A stretch of DNA of 64,000 nucleotides from Patella vulgata. Taxonomy: Eukaryota > Mollusca > Gastropoda > Patellidae. Positions 44,641 through 56,369 of this stretch are shown here, piece by piece. The notes beneath the pieces were generated by a model. It was not told the origin of the DNA. It saw only the letters and a list, made by a program, of their open reading frames with translations, and ran no database searches. Position 1 is the stretch's first letter; every line of letters begins with the position of its first letter. The position numbers and the translations under genes were made by a program. The stretch lies in the NCBI RefSeq assembly GCF_932274485.2, contig NC_065882.2, forward strand, positions 78,518,767-78,582,766. The letters are read 5' to 3'.

Positions 44641-44908
44641 AACACATCTGATTGGGTCACCGTGCCATGACTATTGATTGTTATGACACCCCCTTGTAAT
44701 AGCTTGTAGGGTTTTTGTTGTGTGGTTGTCAGTCAATACTTCAAATCGTTCACTATATAATAAGTTAACGTGTTCAACACATCTGATTGGGTCACCGTGC
44801 CATGACTATTGATTGTTATGACACCCCCTTGTAGTAGCTCGGAGGGTTTTTGTTGTGTGGTTGTCAGTCAATACTTCAAATCGTTCACTATATGATAAGT
44901 TAACGTGA
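44641..44908 (+). repeat. 135-bp tandem duplication
   Basis: AACACATCTGATTGGGTCAC starts units at 44641 and 44776. The two differ at only a few positions, so the duplication is recent. Confidence 0.92.
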
Positions 44909-45141
44909 AGGATAGATTTCCTGGAAGAAATGCTTTTAAAAAGCATACCTGACATCAATAAAATAAAACATCAAACAGACTGTAATGAAATAAACATAAT
45001 CTCAGATCTCCTTTCAATATGACTATAGTTCATTGATATTTCTATTTATAGTCCAAGCAATAAGATTGTGACGCTTCTTAGACATTTGTATAATCATAAA
45101 GCTAGTTATAAACGCAATATCGGGGAATAACATATACCCGG

Positions 45142-45463
45142 CAATACTATATACGGAAAACAACCGGAAAACAACCAGAAAACACCATTTTATACTAAAT
45201 ACCGGAAAACCCCGGAAAAACACTAAATACCGGAAAACACACTAAATACCGGAAAATACCCTAAATAGGTAACCCGGAGACTGGCACCCTAAATAAATAA
45301 CCGGGAGCCTGGTCCTCTGTGTGCCTGGGTTAGGGTTAGGGTTAGTTTCCGGTTTAAAGTATAGCCCTTCTCCGGGTTACCAATTTAGGGTGGTTTCCGG
45401 TATTTAGCGTGTTTTCCGGTATTTAGGGGTTTTTCCGGTGTATTCCGGTATATAGTATAGCCC
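45142..45463. repeat. Inverted repeat with telomere-motif loop
   Basis: The left arm (about 45142-45280) carries ACTAAATACCGGAAAACAC and GGTAACCCGGAGA. The right arm (about 45368-45463) is its reverse complement with few differences near the loop. Within each arm TAAATACCGGAAAA is itself repeated two or three times. The loop holds GGGTTA repeats. Confidence 0.85.
45327..45345 (+). repeat. Interstitial telomere-type tract (TTAGGG)n, 19 bp
   Basis: Three perfect GGGTTA units plus GGG-side overlap in the loop of the 45142-45463 inverted repeat. Confidence 0.9.
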
Positions 45464-46319
45464 ACATAAACAGGGGGTTGGTACGCCTAAAGCCTAGCGC
45501 ACATCGGCGATATTATTTATCGCTTTGTGAAGCACCCGACAATCGTTGGACCACGAGCGATTCCGTCAAAGTCGCTACAACCTTTATGCGCTTGAGGCGA
45601 CTGAACTGTGCATGGATCATGCGCCAATTCAAAATGTATGTACAGTTGGTTAAGGCTTGCCGCCATGTCGTATATTCGCATGCTATAGTTAGCTTTTGTC
45701 GGGTTATCAAAAGCAAAACATAAACAGCTCTTGATGTACGATTTTCGGGAGACAAGTTATTGTTTAAATCTTTATCGACAAATATCGAATAGGAATCATT
45801 TCATTCAATTCTATAATGACACCCAGCTATTGAAAAATAAGACTACGGTCGAATACATATTTTCAAACTGGGCTATATCTTGGGTGTGCGTGTACTGAAC
45901 GCAATGCTTGATTGTCACTGACCACATCAGATGTTACTAAATCGTATTTTACGCAGGTGCTATAACTTGCTCCATTAATCGTGGAAGATCACTGACAATT
46001 GAATTTCTCAACAAATTCATCTCGGAAAAAACAGAAGTCAATGCCACATGTTTGATTTGATTTACTTGATCAAATTAGATCTCTGGTTCCGTCATGTTTG
46101 TTCAGTTTCAGTATTAAGTGGCTTTCTGTGATGGAACCTGGTAGAAACCAGTTCCGGTAGAAAACCATTGAAAATAAACAGATTGAAATGTTTGTGAAAT
46201 TTTCTGTCAGACGTTTGAGTCTCACAATTCTATGGTCATTATTCAAATATACTCGACATCTTCCATTAGAAGTGAGTGAATGTAAACTTTAAAGACGCAA
46301 CCAGGAAAAGAATCAATCA
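45464..46319. other. No supported gene
   Basis: The short frames at 45478-45723 (+) and 45513-45755 (-) overlap on opposite strands. Neither has recognisable motifs. Confidence 0.35.
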
Positions 46320-46592
46320 AGGGGTCAGACGTCCCATTCTTCTGCCCCAAACAGGCTAATGAAGAAGGACATACCTCGTGTAGCGTGTGATATGAGAGAT
46401 ATCAGTGTCTAGAGAGCGATCTCCCAGCCAAGTCTTCGTCAAATTCCAGCTATCACAGGTGTATTTCTTTTGTGCCACCAGCACGACCAGACACTTTCCT
46501 TGCACCTCTGACAAGGGAAAGCATGACGGGACCATCTCGTGGAACTGGAACGGCCAACACCAGGACCATACTTAGTGAGCTACCGTGGCCTC
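46320..46592 (-). repeat. SINE-A, old diverged copy
   Basis: GACGTCCCATTCTTCTGCCC, AGGCTAATGAAGAAGGACAT, CCTCTGACAAGGGAAAGCAT and GAGCTACCGTGGCC follow SINE-A order on the minus strand with heavy divergence. Confidence 0.75.
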
Positions 46593-46839
46593 CTTGCCAC
46601 TAAATGATTTCTCATTTATTTTTCTTTAACAGCGAACAGCGAAAAAGTCTTCTGTAAATATTAATGTAGACAATTAAGATAACAAGCGTGGGCTAGACAT
46701 ACACAATCCTGCTGAGCTCCGCTCCGGATGTTCAAGGATAGCAATGATTTATCAAAAGTCAAATGCAGAGGAAGGCGTGATAGACAGTCACAAAAACTAT
46801 AGAAGACGGCGTTAAGACGATTACATAGAAATATAAAAG
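46593..46839. other. No gene seen
   Basis: Short unassigned spacer before the minisatellite. Confidence 0.3.
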
Positions 46840-47400
46840 ATAAGGACGTGTAAGACAGTTATAAAGAAATATAGAGGAAGACGTTTAATACATTACAAAG
46901 AAAAATATTGGAAAGCGTAACGGACAATTACAGAGCCATAGAGAGGAAACGTGATGGACAATTGCGGAGGAAAACAGCTGGGGGCGTGAAAGACAATTAC
47001 AGAGAAATACAGAGGAGGACATGACAGACAAATACACATGGATACAGACAAGCTTGTGCAAGACAATTACAAAGCGAAATGCAGGAGGGTGTGAAAGACA
47101 ATTACAAAGAAAAACAAAGGGTGGGGGCGTGAGAAACAATTACAAAGACATACAGAGGGTGTGTGCGAAATAATTACAGAGAAATGCAGAGGGTGGGGGC
47201 GTGAGAAACAATTACAAAGACATACATAGGATGTGTGCGAAATATTTACAGAGAAATACAGAGGATGGCGGCGTGAGAAACAATTACAAAGACATACAAG
47301 AGGGGGTGTGTGAAACAATTACAAAGAAATACAGAGGGTGCGGGCGTGAGAAACAATTTAAAAAACATACAGGGGGGGGGGGGCAATTACAGAGAAATAC
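46840..47400 (+). repeat. Degenerate minisatellite, 42-46-bp unit
   Basis: ACAATTACAAAGAAATACAG followed by GGGTGGGGGCGTGAGA or AGGGTGTGTGCGAAA alternates about twelve times. The frames on both strands here (with repeated CNCFSRPHP-like peptides) are its translation. Confidence 0.9.
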
Positions 47401-47494
47401 AGCTGAATGTTAATGGTTCAGTCTGTTTTTCGGTTTTCCTATTTTTAAAACGTTACGATGGCTCTTCAACTTCACATTTCGCTAAAAATATTCT

Positions 47495-47600
47495 TTGTGA
47501 AGTGTCCCAACCGTTATTCTTTGGGAAGTGTCCCAACCGTTATTCTTGAAACCGTTTTGGGAAGTGTCCCAACCGTTATTCCTGAAACCGTTTTGGGGGG
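47495..47600 (+). repeat. 36-bp minisatellite, about three units
   Basis: GAAGTGTCCCAACCGTTATT recurs at about 47498, 47525 and 47561. GAAACCGTTTTGGG joins the last two. Confidence 0.9.
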
Positions 47601-48577
47601 TTGGTAAGTAACATTGTCCGTTTATCTCTGATATACATTCTAAAGATACATAGGTCGATTCTGTAATATAATATTTCTTACTGGTCAATTTTCTAGACAA
47701 TTGTAGTTGTTTCAGTGAGTAAAGCGATGACTCACCGGTAACACATTAATTTATTATAGCAATGTCCATCTGCAATTAAATGTGGTTTAATGATTCGAGA
47801 GCGAGACAGTAAGTAATATATTGAAACAACACGAGACCATTAAACAACTTCAAATACAGACACTCGCACGTGCTTTGCAATGACATACGTCACGCGCGTC
47901 CAAAATTTCAACCAGTACGCTTGGCACATTGCCCGTACCGTTATTTCAAATAATGGTACGCCAACATCAAAGGATGACGTCACATCTGTATTTTAAGTGT
48001 ATGGTGCCTTTGTTTAAATGTTTTGCATTGTGAGGAGACGGTGGTGGTGGTGGTGGTGGTGGTGGGAGGAGGGTGATTTGATAATGTTTAAATAAAGTGA
48101 TGATCATCTTATAGATTAGTAATACACCGACTTCTAGCAATGTACATCTCTATTTAAGTGTATAGGGTTCATTTATATCAAGAATACCACATTTCACGCC
48201 AATGTCCACGGCCGTCATATATACTATGTTCGAGATCCATAAAAATTGATGTTTTACTAATCTATAGGGTGAGCACCAAGACTAATTTCGAACCACGTGG
48301 TATTTGTCTCCATAAATACATTTTGCCTCCCCACCCCCTCCCATTCCATATACAATTTCACACCAATTGTTGGCATTTAAGCCTAACGGCAAAGCTAAGT
48401 ATACACTAACTTAGACCTATGCATGTACAGTACAAGAAATGGATGTTATCATACTGAAATACTGACCTTTGAATCATACAAATGTTTATGTTTAAGAAGA
48501 GATTGTTAGGCGAACGCCCGTGATTCTAAGACAATATTGAATATGATATTATTTAAAATGTATTAAATTTATTCTCT
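47601..48577. other. No gene; GGT microsatellite
   Basis: (GGT)n at about 48040-48065. The rest is unassigned. The short frame at 48158-48409 has no support. Confidence 0.35.
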
Positions 48578-48581
48578 TTAA

Positions 48582-48927
48582 AGGGACAATAACACTCTTG
48601 CTGGCTTGAAAGCTCCAGAAAATAAATAATATCTCTATCTAAGTACTAGATGTTTAAGTGTCCTACCTGTTTTGTAAATTATCCATTACATCCTATTTTA
48701 CTTGTCCAGAGGGTTCGAAAATATTTTTAAATCGAAGTTTCATTTGAAAAGGTTTACGTTAGACGTTTCAAACCATTATGTTGAATTTTTCAAAATTTTT
48801 AAATAAAGTGTGTTAAGATGAAATTTGTATCATCAATTAATTGAAATATTCTAAAATAGTACAATTTGTTGACCAGAATAAAGATTGGGACATATTATTC
48901 AGTTACAACAAGAGTGGTATTGAGCCT
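48582..48927 (+). mobile_element. MITE-1 copy b, TTAA-flanked, 346 bp
   Basis: TTAA at 48578-48581 and 48928-48931. Ends AGGGACAATAACACTCTTG and CAAGAGTGGTATTGAGCCT. The body matches 30020-30354 in reverse, including CCATTACATCCTATTTTACT and GTTTACGTTAGACGTTTCAA. Non-coding. Confidence 0.92.
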
Positions 48928-48931
48928 TTAA

Positions 48932-50093
48932 AGGGTCCATGCTGTAGTATGTGGTGTTTATGATTTTAACGTATTTAGAAATGGTATATACTTTTTTCTA
49001 GTAAATATTCCTTGAATTTAAAAGTTGTATTCTCGGAACTGTTGCCATTAAATTTGAAAAATTACTACATGTATAAGCAATAACACTTTATATTTCTGTT
49101 CTCGTCGTAAACAAATCCTTTTGAAAATACAAACATATTCCCGAACAATCTTTCCTTTGTAAAATGGAAAGCATATTTATATTCAATCGAGATATGTTTG
49201 GGTTAAAAAATTGATAAGAAAAAATAATATATATTTTCATACCTATCTTCCGGCAAATCATAACTATCAAAATAAACTTCTATATTTTCAAAGGTAAACA
49301 ACGTGCACTATCATTGTAATTTATTGCATGGCTCTAAGTGTTGGCTATAGAATCGATCAAAATAAACATTAATTGCAGCATAAATTGTATAGGATCCTGA
49401 TATTATCACAGTTGCTACAAGCTGCAGAAAACTCTCCAATCTTTATAATGTAACTTAACATCCGACTTCCTTGAATCTCAAGATTCGTTTTTACAAATTT
49501 AATTATTAAATGCGTCTAGTTTATGAGTTAACCTTCTATGATTTAAAGTGTTTTTGTCTTTCCCTATAAGCTTAAGAAGAGAAAATGTTATGAACTTGTA
49601 ATGAACTTCATGACTAATAACCATTCAAGGCTCAACCAAGTTGACACAAATCTAAAAATTCGCAAAATATGTAGCAGGCATTGCTTGAGTAGAACGGAGC
49701 TTATAGTTGTCAAATAAACGAAACCTGCATAATTAAGCTTAGCTAGTAATATACAAAATTTTAAATGATTTCGTTTCATTTTTATTGTTTAAAATATTTG
49801 TGGGTATTGGATTTGTAAAAAGAAATGGTAGAAATTGTAATTTGTACATACGTATTTAAGTAAAATCGTGTTTTTTTAAAAAAAAAACAAAACAACATAA
49901 GATACATAGAGATGGCAGAGTGGAATCAAAAGGAACAACCGAAAACCGTAAATATACATATCTTATATTTTAATTGCACAAGGAAATTATTGGAATCAGA
50001 ATATACCATACGATAATAATGAAATGAATACTTTGGCCAGAGTGTACCAAGTCGTTCGGATGTTACAAAAAGACTGAACCCCGTGTACACCTT
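48932..50093. other. No gene or repeat recognised
   Basis: AT-rich with single-copy appearance. Only short frames. Confidence 0.35.
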
Positions 50094-50202
50094 GATGTGG
50101 GTTTTCTCCCACTGCTAAAGATCCCTACGCGCAAGCGAATTATGGAAATAAAATTGAACCATGTTAGTCCCGAAATGACCTAGTTTGTGTAGAGTGGACG
50201 TT

Positions 50203-50237
<35 letters not shown>
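50094..50237 (+). repeat. SINE-B, 5'-truncated, CT tail
   Basis: GTGGGTTTTCTCCCACTGCT, AAGCGAATTATGGAAATAAA and GAGTGGACGTTAAACTCTCT. The core lost GGGTCCTCCGGTTTC by a deletion between CTCC repeats. Confidence 0.9.
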
Positions 50238-50238
<1 letters not shown>

Positions 50239-50518
50239 TAAGCTACGCATCGAGGATCAGATTCATCTTCAAATTATCGTAAATCCTGTATCTATGAGTA
50301 TATACTGTTTAATACATTATAGATTTGACACTAAATTGTATCCGTTGAACCCCCTATAGAATTATTTATGACAGGGTAGGTGTTGCGTTGCTGTAACTAT
50401 GTCATTATTCCCTTCTCTCGAGGATTATCTGTCTGTCCTACACAATCTGTATATTGACGACAGTTAAAATCCAGATGGAAATAAAAAAAACAAATTGAAG
50501 ATTATGGGACTGAATTAA

Positions 50519-50840
50519 AGGAGCATTATGTAAGATTAGATAAACAATTCTCGTTATAATAGTTACAAAAAATAGATCATCGAAACAGAATACGCTAAAA
50601 TTGCAGTCAAAGATAACCGAGATATCAGCGATGCAATTTTAGGTACGATAATAAACATTTTACATTAAGTCATCCGTCACAAAACGTATTCAAATCCATT
50701 AAATATTGCATGCTATGAATGACATCGAGAGTTGATTATGATATTGATGCCTTAATTAATTGGCTTACTATTAGATAACATTTAAGGCCTAAAGAAAAAC
50801 CTGCAATTTGCAGATTTAGCTCTTACATAATGCATGTTGA
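50519..50840. mobile_element. MITE-3 copy a, about 320 bp
   Basis: TTAA at 50515-50518 then AGGAGCATTATGTAAGATTA. The far end is AGCTCTTACATAATGCATG, its approximate inverse. The body (GAGAGTTGATTATG, AGATAACATTT) resembles 7540-7640 and, inverted, 58701-58940. The right boundary is uncertain. Confidence 0.6.
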
Positions 50841-51032
50841 ATAACATAGGGTTATATCATAGAATATATATTTCTATGGTTATATTTATAGGTAATCTTA
50901 GACGTATTGACCGGCTCGAAGCCTTCGACATTACATGATGATTATATAACTGAAATAATAACAGTGTTTGACGGCCCGTCGTCTCAAAACCTTTTAGACT
51001 AACTTTCAGTTATTTTTGTTGTTTATTCTTAA

Positions 51033-51478
51033 AGGGGCTAAATCTCTATTCGGTGGCACCTAGAAATGGGTCGCAATGCATATAATAATGTAATAGGAAA
51101 ATTTATAAACTGATTAACATTTAATCCTTTCTGCTTTACTGTAATTTCTAATTAGTTATGTTCGGCGAAATATGCGAAGAGTCCAGATGTAATGGCAATT
51201 TTTGACGTCTGGTTATTACAGTCTACTCCGATAGTATTCTCCTGGGGTATATGTGTAGTCTCGTTCATCGAGTCGCTTCATAACAAATGGCGCTCGAAAC
51301 CATTCTGGCACGAGATTCGTGTGCTAATTTTAAAATTTTCATTTTGTCTTAAATATTCGATATCAGAAGCCCATCTTTTTATGTAAGTTAACAACATCAA
51401 TGTTGATTTAAATTGACTAACGAGTTGTGTTTGCAATGTCGAAGACTGTGGGTGATTTTGGATTAGAGATTAAGCTAA
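51033..51478 (-). mobile_element. MITE-2 copy b, TTAA-flanked, 446 bp
   Basis: TTAA at 51029-51032 and 51479-51482. The ends AGGGGCTAAATCTCTATTC and GATTAGAGATTAAGCTAAT are imperfect inverted repeats. The body is the reverse of 8249-8749. The open frame 51192-51386 is part of the repeat. Confidence 0.8.
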
Positions 51479-51596
51479 TTTAAGCGTGGAATACAACCAG
51501 CTTTTTTGCCGGATAGCTACCTTTGCTAGAAGCTTTAGTCGCTACGTAGGACTGTAAATCAATTGATCTGTAGTTATCTAGTATAGAAACCTTGGA

Positions 51597-51816
51597 TCTG
51601 TTTCACGAAATTTTAACTAAGATAAAATCCAAATTTTAGCAATTTGATTGGATGATATTAGATTGATCTTAGTGTTTAGCCAATCAAAATTGCAGGGGCG
51701 GGTCCAGGAATTTTTGCAGGAGGGGGGGGGGGGGGCTCCACTGGATCCGCCCCTGAATTGAAGTATCTACTAAAATTTGGATTTTATCTTTAGTTAAGAT
51801 TTCGAGAAACAGGTCG
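51597..51816. repeat. Nested-stem hairpin element, about 220 bp
   Basis: Outer arms: CTGTTTCACGAAATTTTAAC to CAAATTTTAG at 51597-51641, against CTAAAATTTGG to TCGAGAAACAGG at 51770-51815. Inner pairs: CAATTTGATTGG with CCAATCAAAATTG, and AGGGGCGGGTCCAG with TGGATCCGCCCCT. A poly-G run is in the centre. Confidence 0.85.
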
Positions 51817-51879
51817 CAAGAGGCCTGCATGAGACAGGCACATAATAAATAATAAAACTAAAACAGAAGTATCTTTGCA

Positions 51880-52100
51880 CTTTTCAAGTTCTGTCATTGA
51901 GTCGACTGGCGTGGTTTCGAATCCCCGGTTGTACGTGACAAGGAGTAGGGTCGCCTGTCCAACATCCTGGGTTTTCTCCGGGTCCTCCGGTTTCCTCCCA
52001 CTGCTAAAGACCCCTACGCGCAAGCGAATTATTGAAATAAAATTAAACAATATGTTAGTCCCGAAATGACCTAGTTTGTGTCGAGTGGACGTTAAACCCC

Positions 52101-52144
<44 letters not shown>

Positions 52145-52153
52145 TTTCAAGTT
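51880..52153 (+). repeat. SINE-B, 5'-truncated, 11-bp target-site duplication
   Basis: CTTTTCAAGTT at 51880-51890 and 52143-52153 flanks a copy starting at TCTGTCATTGAGTCGACTGG and ending in about 38 bp of CT repeat. Confidence 0.93.
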
Positions 52154-52689
52154 TTCTCTATTGATCTATGGAAACGCTTCTGTAAACATGAACGTCTTTA
52201 GCTGAGATTTAACTCCACTTAAGTAGTCAAGGGATCTAATGTTATATGGCAGTAAATTGCATAGGAGAGGGGTAGAGAGGGAAAAAGATCTTGTTTTCGA
52301 TTTCAAGATTCATTGATGGTTGCAATGCAGAATTTGTTTGTCTGTGGATCCAAGAGTTCTTGTGGATTTATATTGAGTAATCAGATCTTTGACACATTGT
52401 GGTGATTGATCATGTAACTTGATTCGCTGTTGAACTGGGACTCATTGAAAGTTTTCAGGATCGGGATAATGTGTTCTGATTTGTTTTTACTTGTTAAGAC
52501 TCTGGACACCAGGATTCGGTGAAGGTGTTGAATTTGAGTACCGCCCTCCTCAAGCCCCAAGGTACACAACTCCCATAACAAAAGTTCTGGTTACCATTAG
52601 AGATCCGTATGCGGACTTCCGTACCGGGTGTGGCCCGATCACCTTTGTTGAAATAATATTACAAATTTAAAATAACAGATAAACTTTGT
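52154..52689. other. No gene seen
   Basis: Short frames only. No repeats recognised. Confidence 0.3.
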
Positions 52690-53005
52690 GAGCTGCGGTG
52701 GGTTAGGCGTTGTCTCGCTCCCGGTGTTGGCGAAGAAAATTCCTCGGGTTTATCCGGCGCGGTTTCCTCTTGTTAGTGGTACAGGGTTGAGGGCCTGACT
52801 CTGACAAGTGTCTATGTTTTTCCGATGGGACGAAAACCGAGATCACGTGTACACGTTGTCATGCACTAAAATAGAACCATTGACAATTGGAATTCTAAAT
52901 AAGAAAAGGCCGTAGTGTCGCGGTCCGGGCAAACATTTCCCTAATAGCACACTGTATAACGTTTGCCCGTCTTCATTAGCCCTGTCGGAGCGCTGAACAT
53001 TAGTC
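52690..53005 (+). repeat. SINE-A, diverged
   Basis: GGTTAGGCGTTGTCTCGCTC (damaged head), TCCGGCGCGGTTTCCTCTTG, GATGGGACGAAAACCGAGAT, GGAATTCTAAATAAG and TTCATTAGCCCTGTCGGAGC. The GGACGTTAAACCCC end is eroded. Confidence 0.8.
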
Positions 53006-53193
53006 TTTCGAGAGTTGTAGTTACTAATCAATGTATGTTCTAAGTTGGGTGTATTCTATAGTACCAAGACTGTCTGTGTATATTGAACGCGCTGTTATAT
53101 AAAAAAGAAGAGGAGATCCCATTGGTTAATCGTTATGTTCTGTGTATGTATGTTGGTTCTTTATAACGATCAGTTTCACAGCTCGGTACTTCT

Positions 53194-53542
53194 ATAGATT
53201 TTTATTAGTGATGAGAACATGACAAGAACACGACTAGGGATTAACAATTCAGACATGGATTACCGTTGGTAATGTACATTTTATATTATTATTTAAAAAA
53301 AGGAAACACTTTTTTAAAAATAAAATCAGAATTTATTGTCACCTGAAAGAGTTAAATTAAACCCCTTTGATTTAGATTTTTATTAGTGATGATGACAAGA
53401 ACTTAAACATTTAGACATGGATTAGCGTTGGCGATGTACATTGTATATTATTATGTAAAAAAAAGAAACACATTTTATTTTTTAAATTCACAATTTATTG
53501 TCATCTGAGAGAGATTAAATTAAACCTTTTTGATTTAGATGT
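53194..53542 (+). repeat. 175-bp tandem duplication
   Basis: AGATTTTTATTAGTGATGA starts units at about 53197 and 53372. Both contain AGACATGGATTA, GTTGG and AATGTACATT variants and end in TTTGATTTAGAT. Confidence 0.9.
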
Positions 53543-53856
53543 ATAAAATAATTGAATTGGGGTTATTGTTATTATTAAACGGACATCGACAGGTCTACTA
53601 ATTTTAGTATAATTTTGGCTTATTGTGTCCGTTTATTCTTTGAACGGTGTCTTTACTGATTCGGACGGATAAATACAGCGACATTTCTGATAAACTGAGC
53701 TCGATTTCCGCAAATCAAGCGAATTTCAACTTTCGGGTTATTAAAATAAAGCAATGGGGCAAAGTGTATTACTAGAAGGAGATAACCTTATTCCATAGCA
53801 AAGTCAACTAAATAAAGGTTAAATAAATTTCACATTCTTAATAATGAATGGATAAT
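53543..53856. other. No gene seen
   Basis: Unassigned AT-rich spacer. Confidence 0.3.
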
Positions 53857-54155
53857 CGAAATGGGGTTTCTCGTCTTCCCTATTTGTGTGCATCTACTGG
53901 GATAATGAAGACGGACATACGATATACGGTGCGCTATGAGGGACATTTTGCTCGGACGGCAAGTGAATTCCATCTGTCAAGGGTTCTTTTACATCCACCC
54001 CAATGTGTACACGAGAGGTCGGATTTTCGTACAATCCGAAAAAAAGACACTGTCCCTTGCAAGGCCCTCCGCCTTTCAACCTGACAAAGCATAACCAGAC
54101 CAGAATATCGCGATGAACTTTCTCGGCCAAGACCTGGATAGAACCCAGGCACAAA
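53857..54155 (-). repeat. SINE-A, diverged, 5' end lost
   Basis: ATCGAAATGGGGTTTCTCGT, GATAATGAAGACGGACATAC, GGTGCGCTATGAGGGACATT, CGTACAATCCGAAAAAA and TTTCTCGGCCAAGACC follow SINE-A order on the minus strand. Confidence 0.85.
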
Positions 54156-54289
54156 GGTCCGCGCAATTTTACTGAGGAAAACACCTGAAATAAAAATTAA
54201 CAACTAAAAATTATCTTAATTTCACTACATGTATTGTATGCACAATTGGTGGTACATATTCACGTATTAGTGTGGTTTCTTCCCTGGGT

Positions 54290-54500
54290 CCTCCTTCGGA
54301 AGGGACGATAAACGGAGGACCCGTGTATACATTGGCGTGTACGTAAAAGATCTCTTGGCAATTGGAATTCGATATAAGAGTAGGCCATAATGCCGCTGCC
54401 CGGGCAACATTTCTAACATAGTACACTATATGGCGTATGCCCATCTTCATTAGCCCAGTCGGAGCAGAACAGTAGGACGTTAAACCTCATTTCATTTCCA
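54290..54500 (+). repeat. SINE-A, 5'-truncated
   Basis: Starts at about CTTCGGAAGGGACGATAAAC in the Deu-like middle. It ends AGGACGTTAAACCTC with ATTTCATTTCC. Confidence 0.88.
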
Positions 54501-55117
54501 TGGGTCCTCCCCACCTGCCTTCTAGATCATCTTTATTTCATTTATCACGTGCTCCTTTCTCAAAAATGTTATCTTGCTGATAAGATACATGCAACCACAA
54601 CCATAAGTCCATCCTCCACCATTCATTAATTCAAATTTAGCGTTCGCCATTTTGTAATTATGTGAAATGTATTTGGCTCGAATGACTTATATACATACTA
54701 ATGCCATGACATTGACGGAGTATGAACGAATTTTAAACTCTTATAAAGCTGTAAACAGTTGATGGTTATTGGAGTTGAACAATCTGAAAATGATGATGAT
54801 CATCAGTAAATCCAAGGAATATAATTCAGGTTGAACATAGTTGACGGGATGTAAATAAAATTTAACACAGTGAATTGGTTTCCAAAACAACACAGCTATC
54901 TTCTAAAGAATCCCGGCAAGTAAAGGTATGCACATTCATCTGAAAGAATAATTTAGCGAATACACCATGTTGTGTCGACAGTGGAATACGACATCCGATA
55001 AATTGTCATCGATAGACATACAATCAGATTGTCATTCTACAATACAGACCACGTTGGAAGTTTGTTTAAGGATATTGGGTAAGCTAATTTGACTAACGCG
55101 TGCGCTTTAGATGATAA
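54501..55117. other. No gene seen
   Basis: Unassigned. No repeat recurs in the window. Confidence 0.3.
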
Positions 55118-55295
55118 CATCTGTCATGGAAGTCAGGCGGTTTCGCATGTAAAATGTTCAACTTCGTTTTTCCCAAGATCCACCGGCTTCTTCCCATTGC
55201 TACAAACCCCTACGCGAAAGTCAATTAGTGAAATAAAACTGAACCATGTTAGTTCGGAAATAGTTTGCGTCGAATGAACGTTATACTCTATCCGC
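55118..55295 (+). repeat. SINE-B, old diverged copy
   Basis: CTGTCATGGAAGTCAGGCGG, CCACCGGCTTCTTCCCATTG, TACGCGAAAGTCAATTAGTG and CGTCGAATGAACGTTATACT follow SINE-B order. The box-B region is deleted. Confidence 0.75.
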
Positions 55296-55317
55296 AATAT
55301 TTTCATCAAGGGTTCGT

Positions 55318-55410
55318 TTACTGGCACACAACTGGGACCTCGGTCTTTCGTCCTACCCGAACGACTAGACACTGTTTTTTGTCTGTGCATCGGATGTGCA
55401 TCACTGTAAA
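55318..55410 (-). repeat. SINE-A fragment
   Basis: CTGGGACCTCGGTCTTTCGT, CGAACGACTAGACA and GGATGTGCATCACTG are a middle piece in reverse. Confidence 0.7.
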
Positions 55411-55839
55411 ATGGACACTACACCGGACAATTTCGAAGAACTTTACCAGAAAACAATAGTTTTGATAACTAGTGTTTTTTTTTCATTGAAACACCCCGGA
55501 TAATTTCGAAGAACTGTCAGAAAACACCTGTTTTGAAAATCTTTTCTGTTTAAACTGAATCATTATTACTTCCACGTATTGACGTTTACCGCTTAAGTGT
55601 CACTCTATGTAATACACATACCAAAGCGACAGGAAACCCCAAATTAAATTTGAATATTTCACCAACATTCTAAATTTCATCAGTGTCAATAAATTTAGCC
55701 GCCGTTTGAGTTTTATTTTTTAAGTAATTCTACGTCTGACACTCAGTGTCCCTAATTTCAACGTAAAAATCAATTCACATTATTATATTCTCCTTTAAAC
55801 GACACTCAGCGGGTCTAAAACTTTGACTCAAAACACATT
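55411..55839. other. No gene; small duplication
   Basis: ATTTCGAAGAACTKTMCMAGAAAACA occurs twice, near 55429 and 55502, each after a CCGGA. Otherwise unassigned. Confidence 0.4.
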
Positions 55840-55915
55840 AAATGGCGTATGTCTGCCTTCATTAGCCCAGTAAGAGCAGAAAAGTTGGACGGAAAATCCC
55901 ATTCCATTTCATTTG
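55840..55915 (+). repeat. SINE-A 3' fragment
   Basis: ATGGCGTATGTCTGCCTTCA, TTAGCCCAGTAAGAGCAGAA and TCCCATTCCATTTCATTT. Confidence 0.8.
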
Positions 55916-55957
55916 CTTTGAATATTATGAGGTTAACCGTCCTACTCGCTTGCATCC

Positions 55958-56287
55958 ACGGTAGCTCAGTGAGTAAGACGTTGGTTCGCTAACCTGGAGG
56001 TCCCCTGTTCGATATCTGCGTTGGCCGAAAAAAAATCATCGGGATTTTCCGACGCGATTCCCCCTTGTCACTGGTGCGGGACAACTTTAATGGGACGAAA
56101 ACCGAGGTCCCGTGTACACATTGGCGTGAACGTAAAGATCCCTTGGCAGTTGGAATTAGATATAAGAGTAGGACATAGTGCCGCTGTCCGGGCAAAATTT
56201 TCCTCATAGCATACCGTACGGCGTATGTCCGTCTTCATTAGCCGAGTCGGGACAGAACAGTACGATGTTAAACCCCATTTCATTTCG
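55958..56287 (+). repeat. SINE-A, full length
   Basis: Head CCACGGTAGCTCAGTGAGTA, box B CTGTTCGATATCTGC, GGGACGAAAACCGAGGTCCC, CACATTGGCGTGAACGTAAA, TTCATTAGCCGAGTCGG and TTAAACCCCATTTCATTTC. A block of about 45 bp between GTGCGGGACAA and TGGGACG is deleted. Confidence 0.9.
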
Positions 56288-56369
56288 CACCATGGCTTTG
56301 GTTATGATATAGATTCTCTTTAACAAACGGCCGATTTTGACATATAATATTTGACATTTGAATGTTATG

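Noticed and set aside
46885-47413. Cys-rich frames with repeated CNCFSRPHP-like or ETITKKYR-like peptides
   Set aside because: Translation of the 42-46-bp minisatellite on both strands. The periodicity comes from DNA units.
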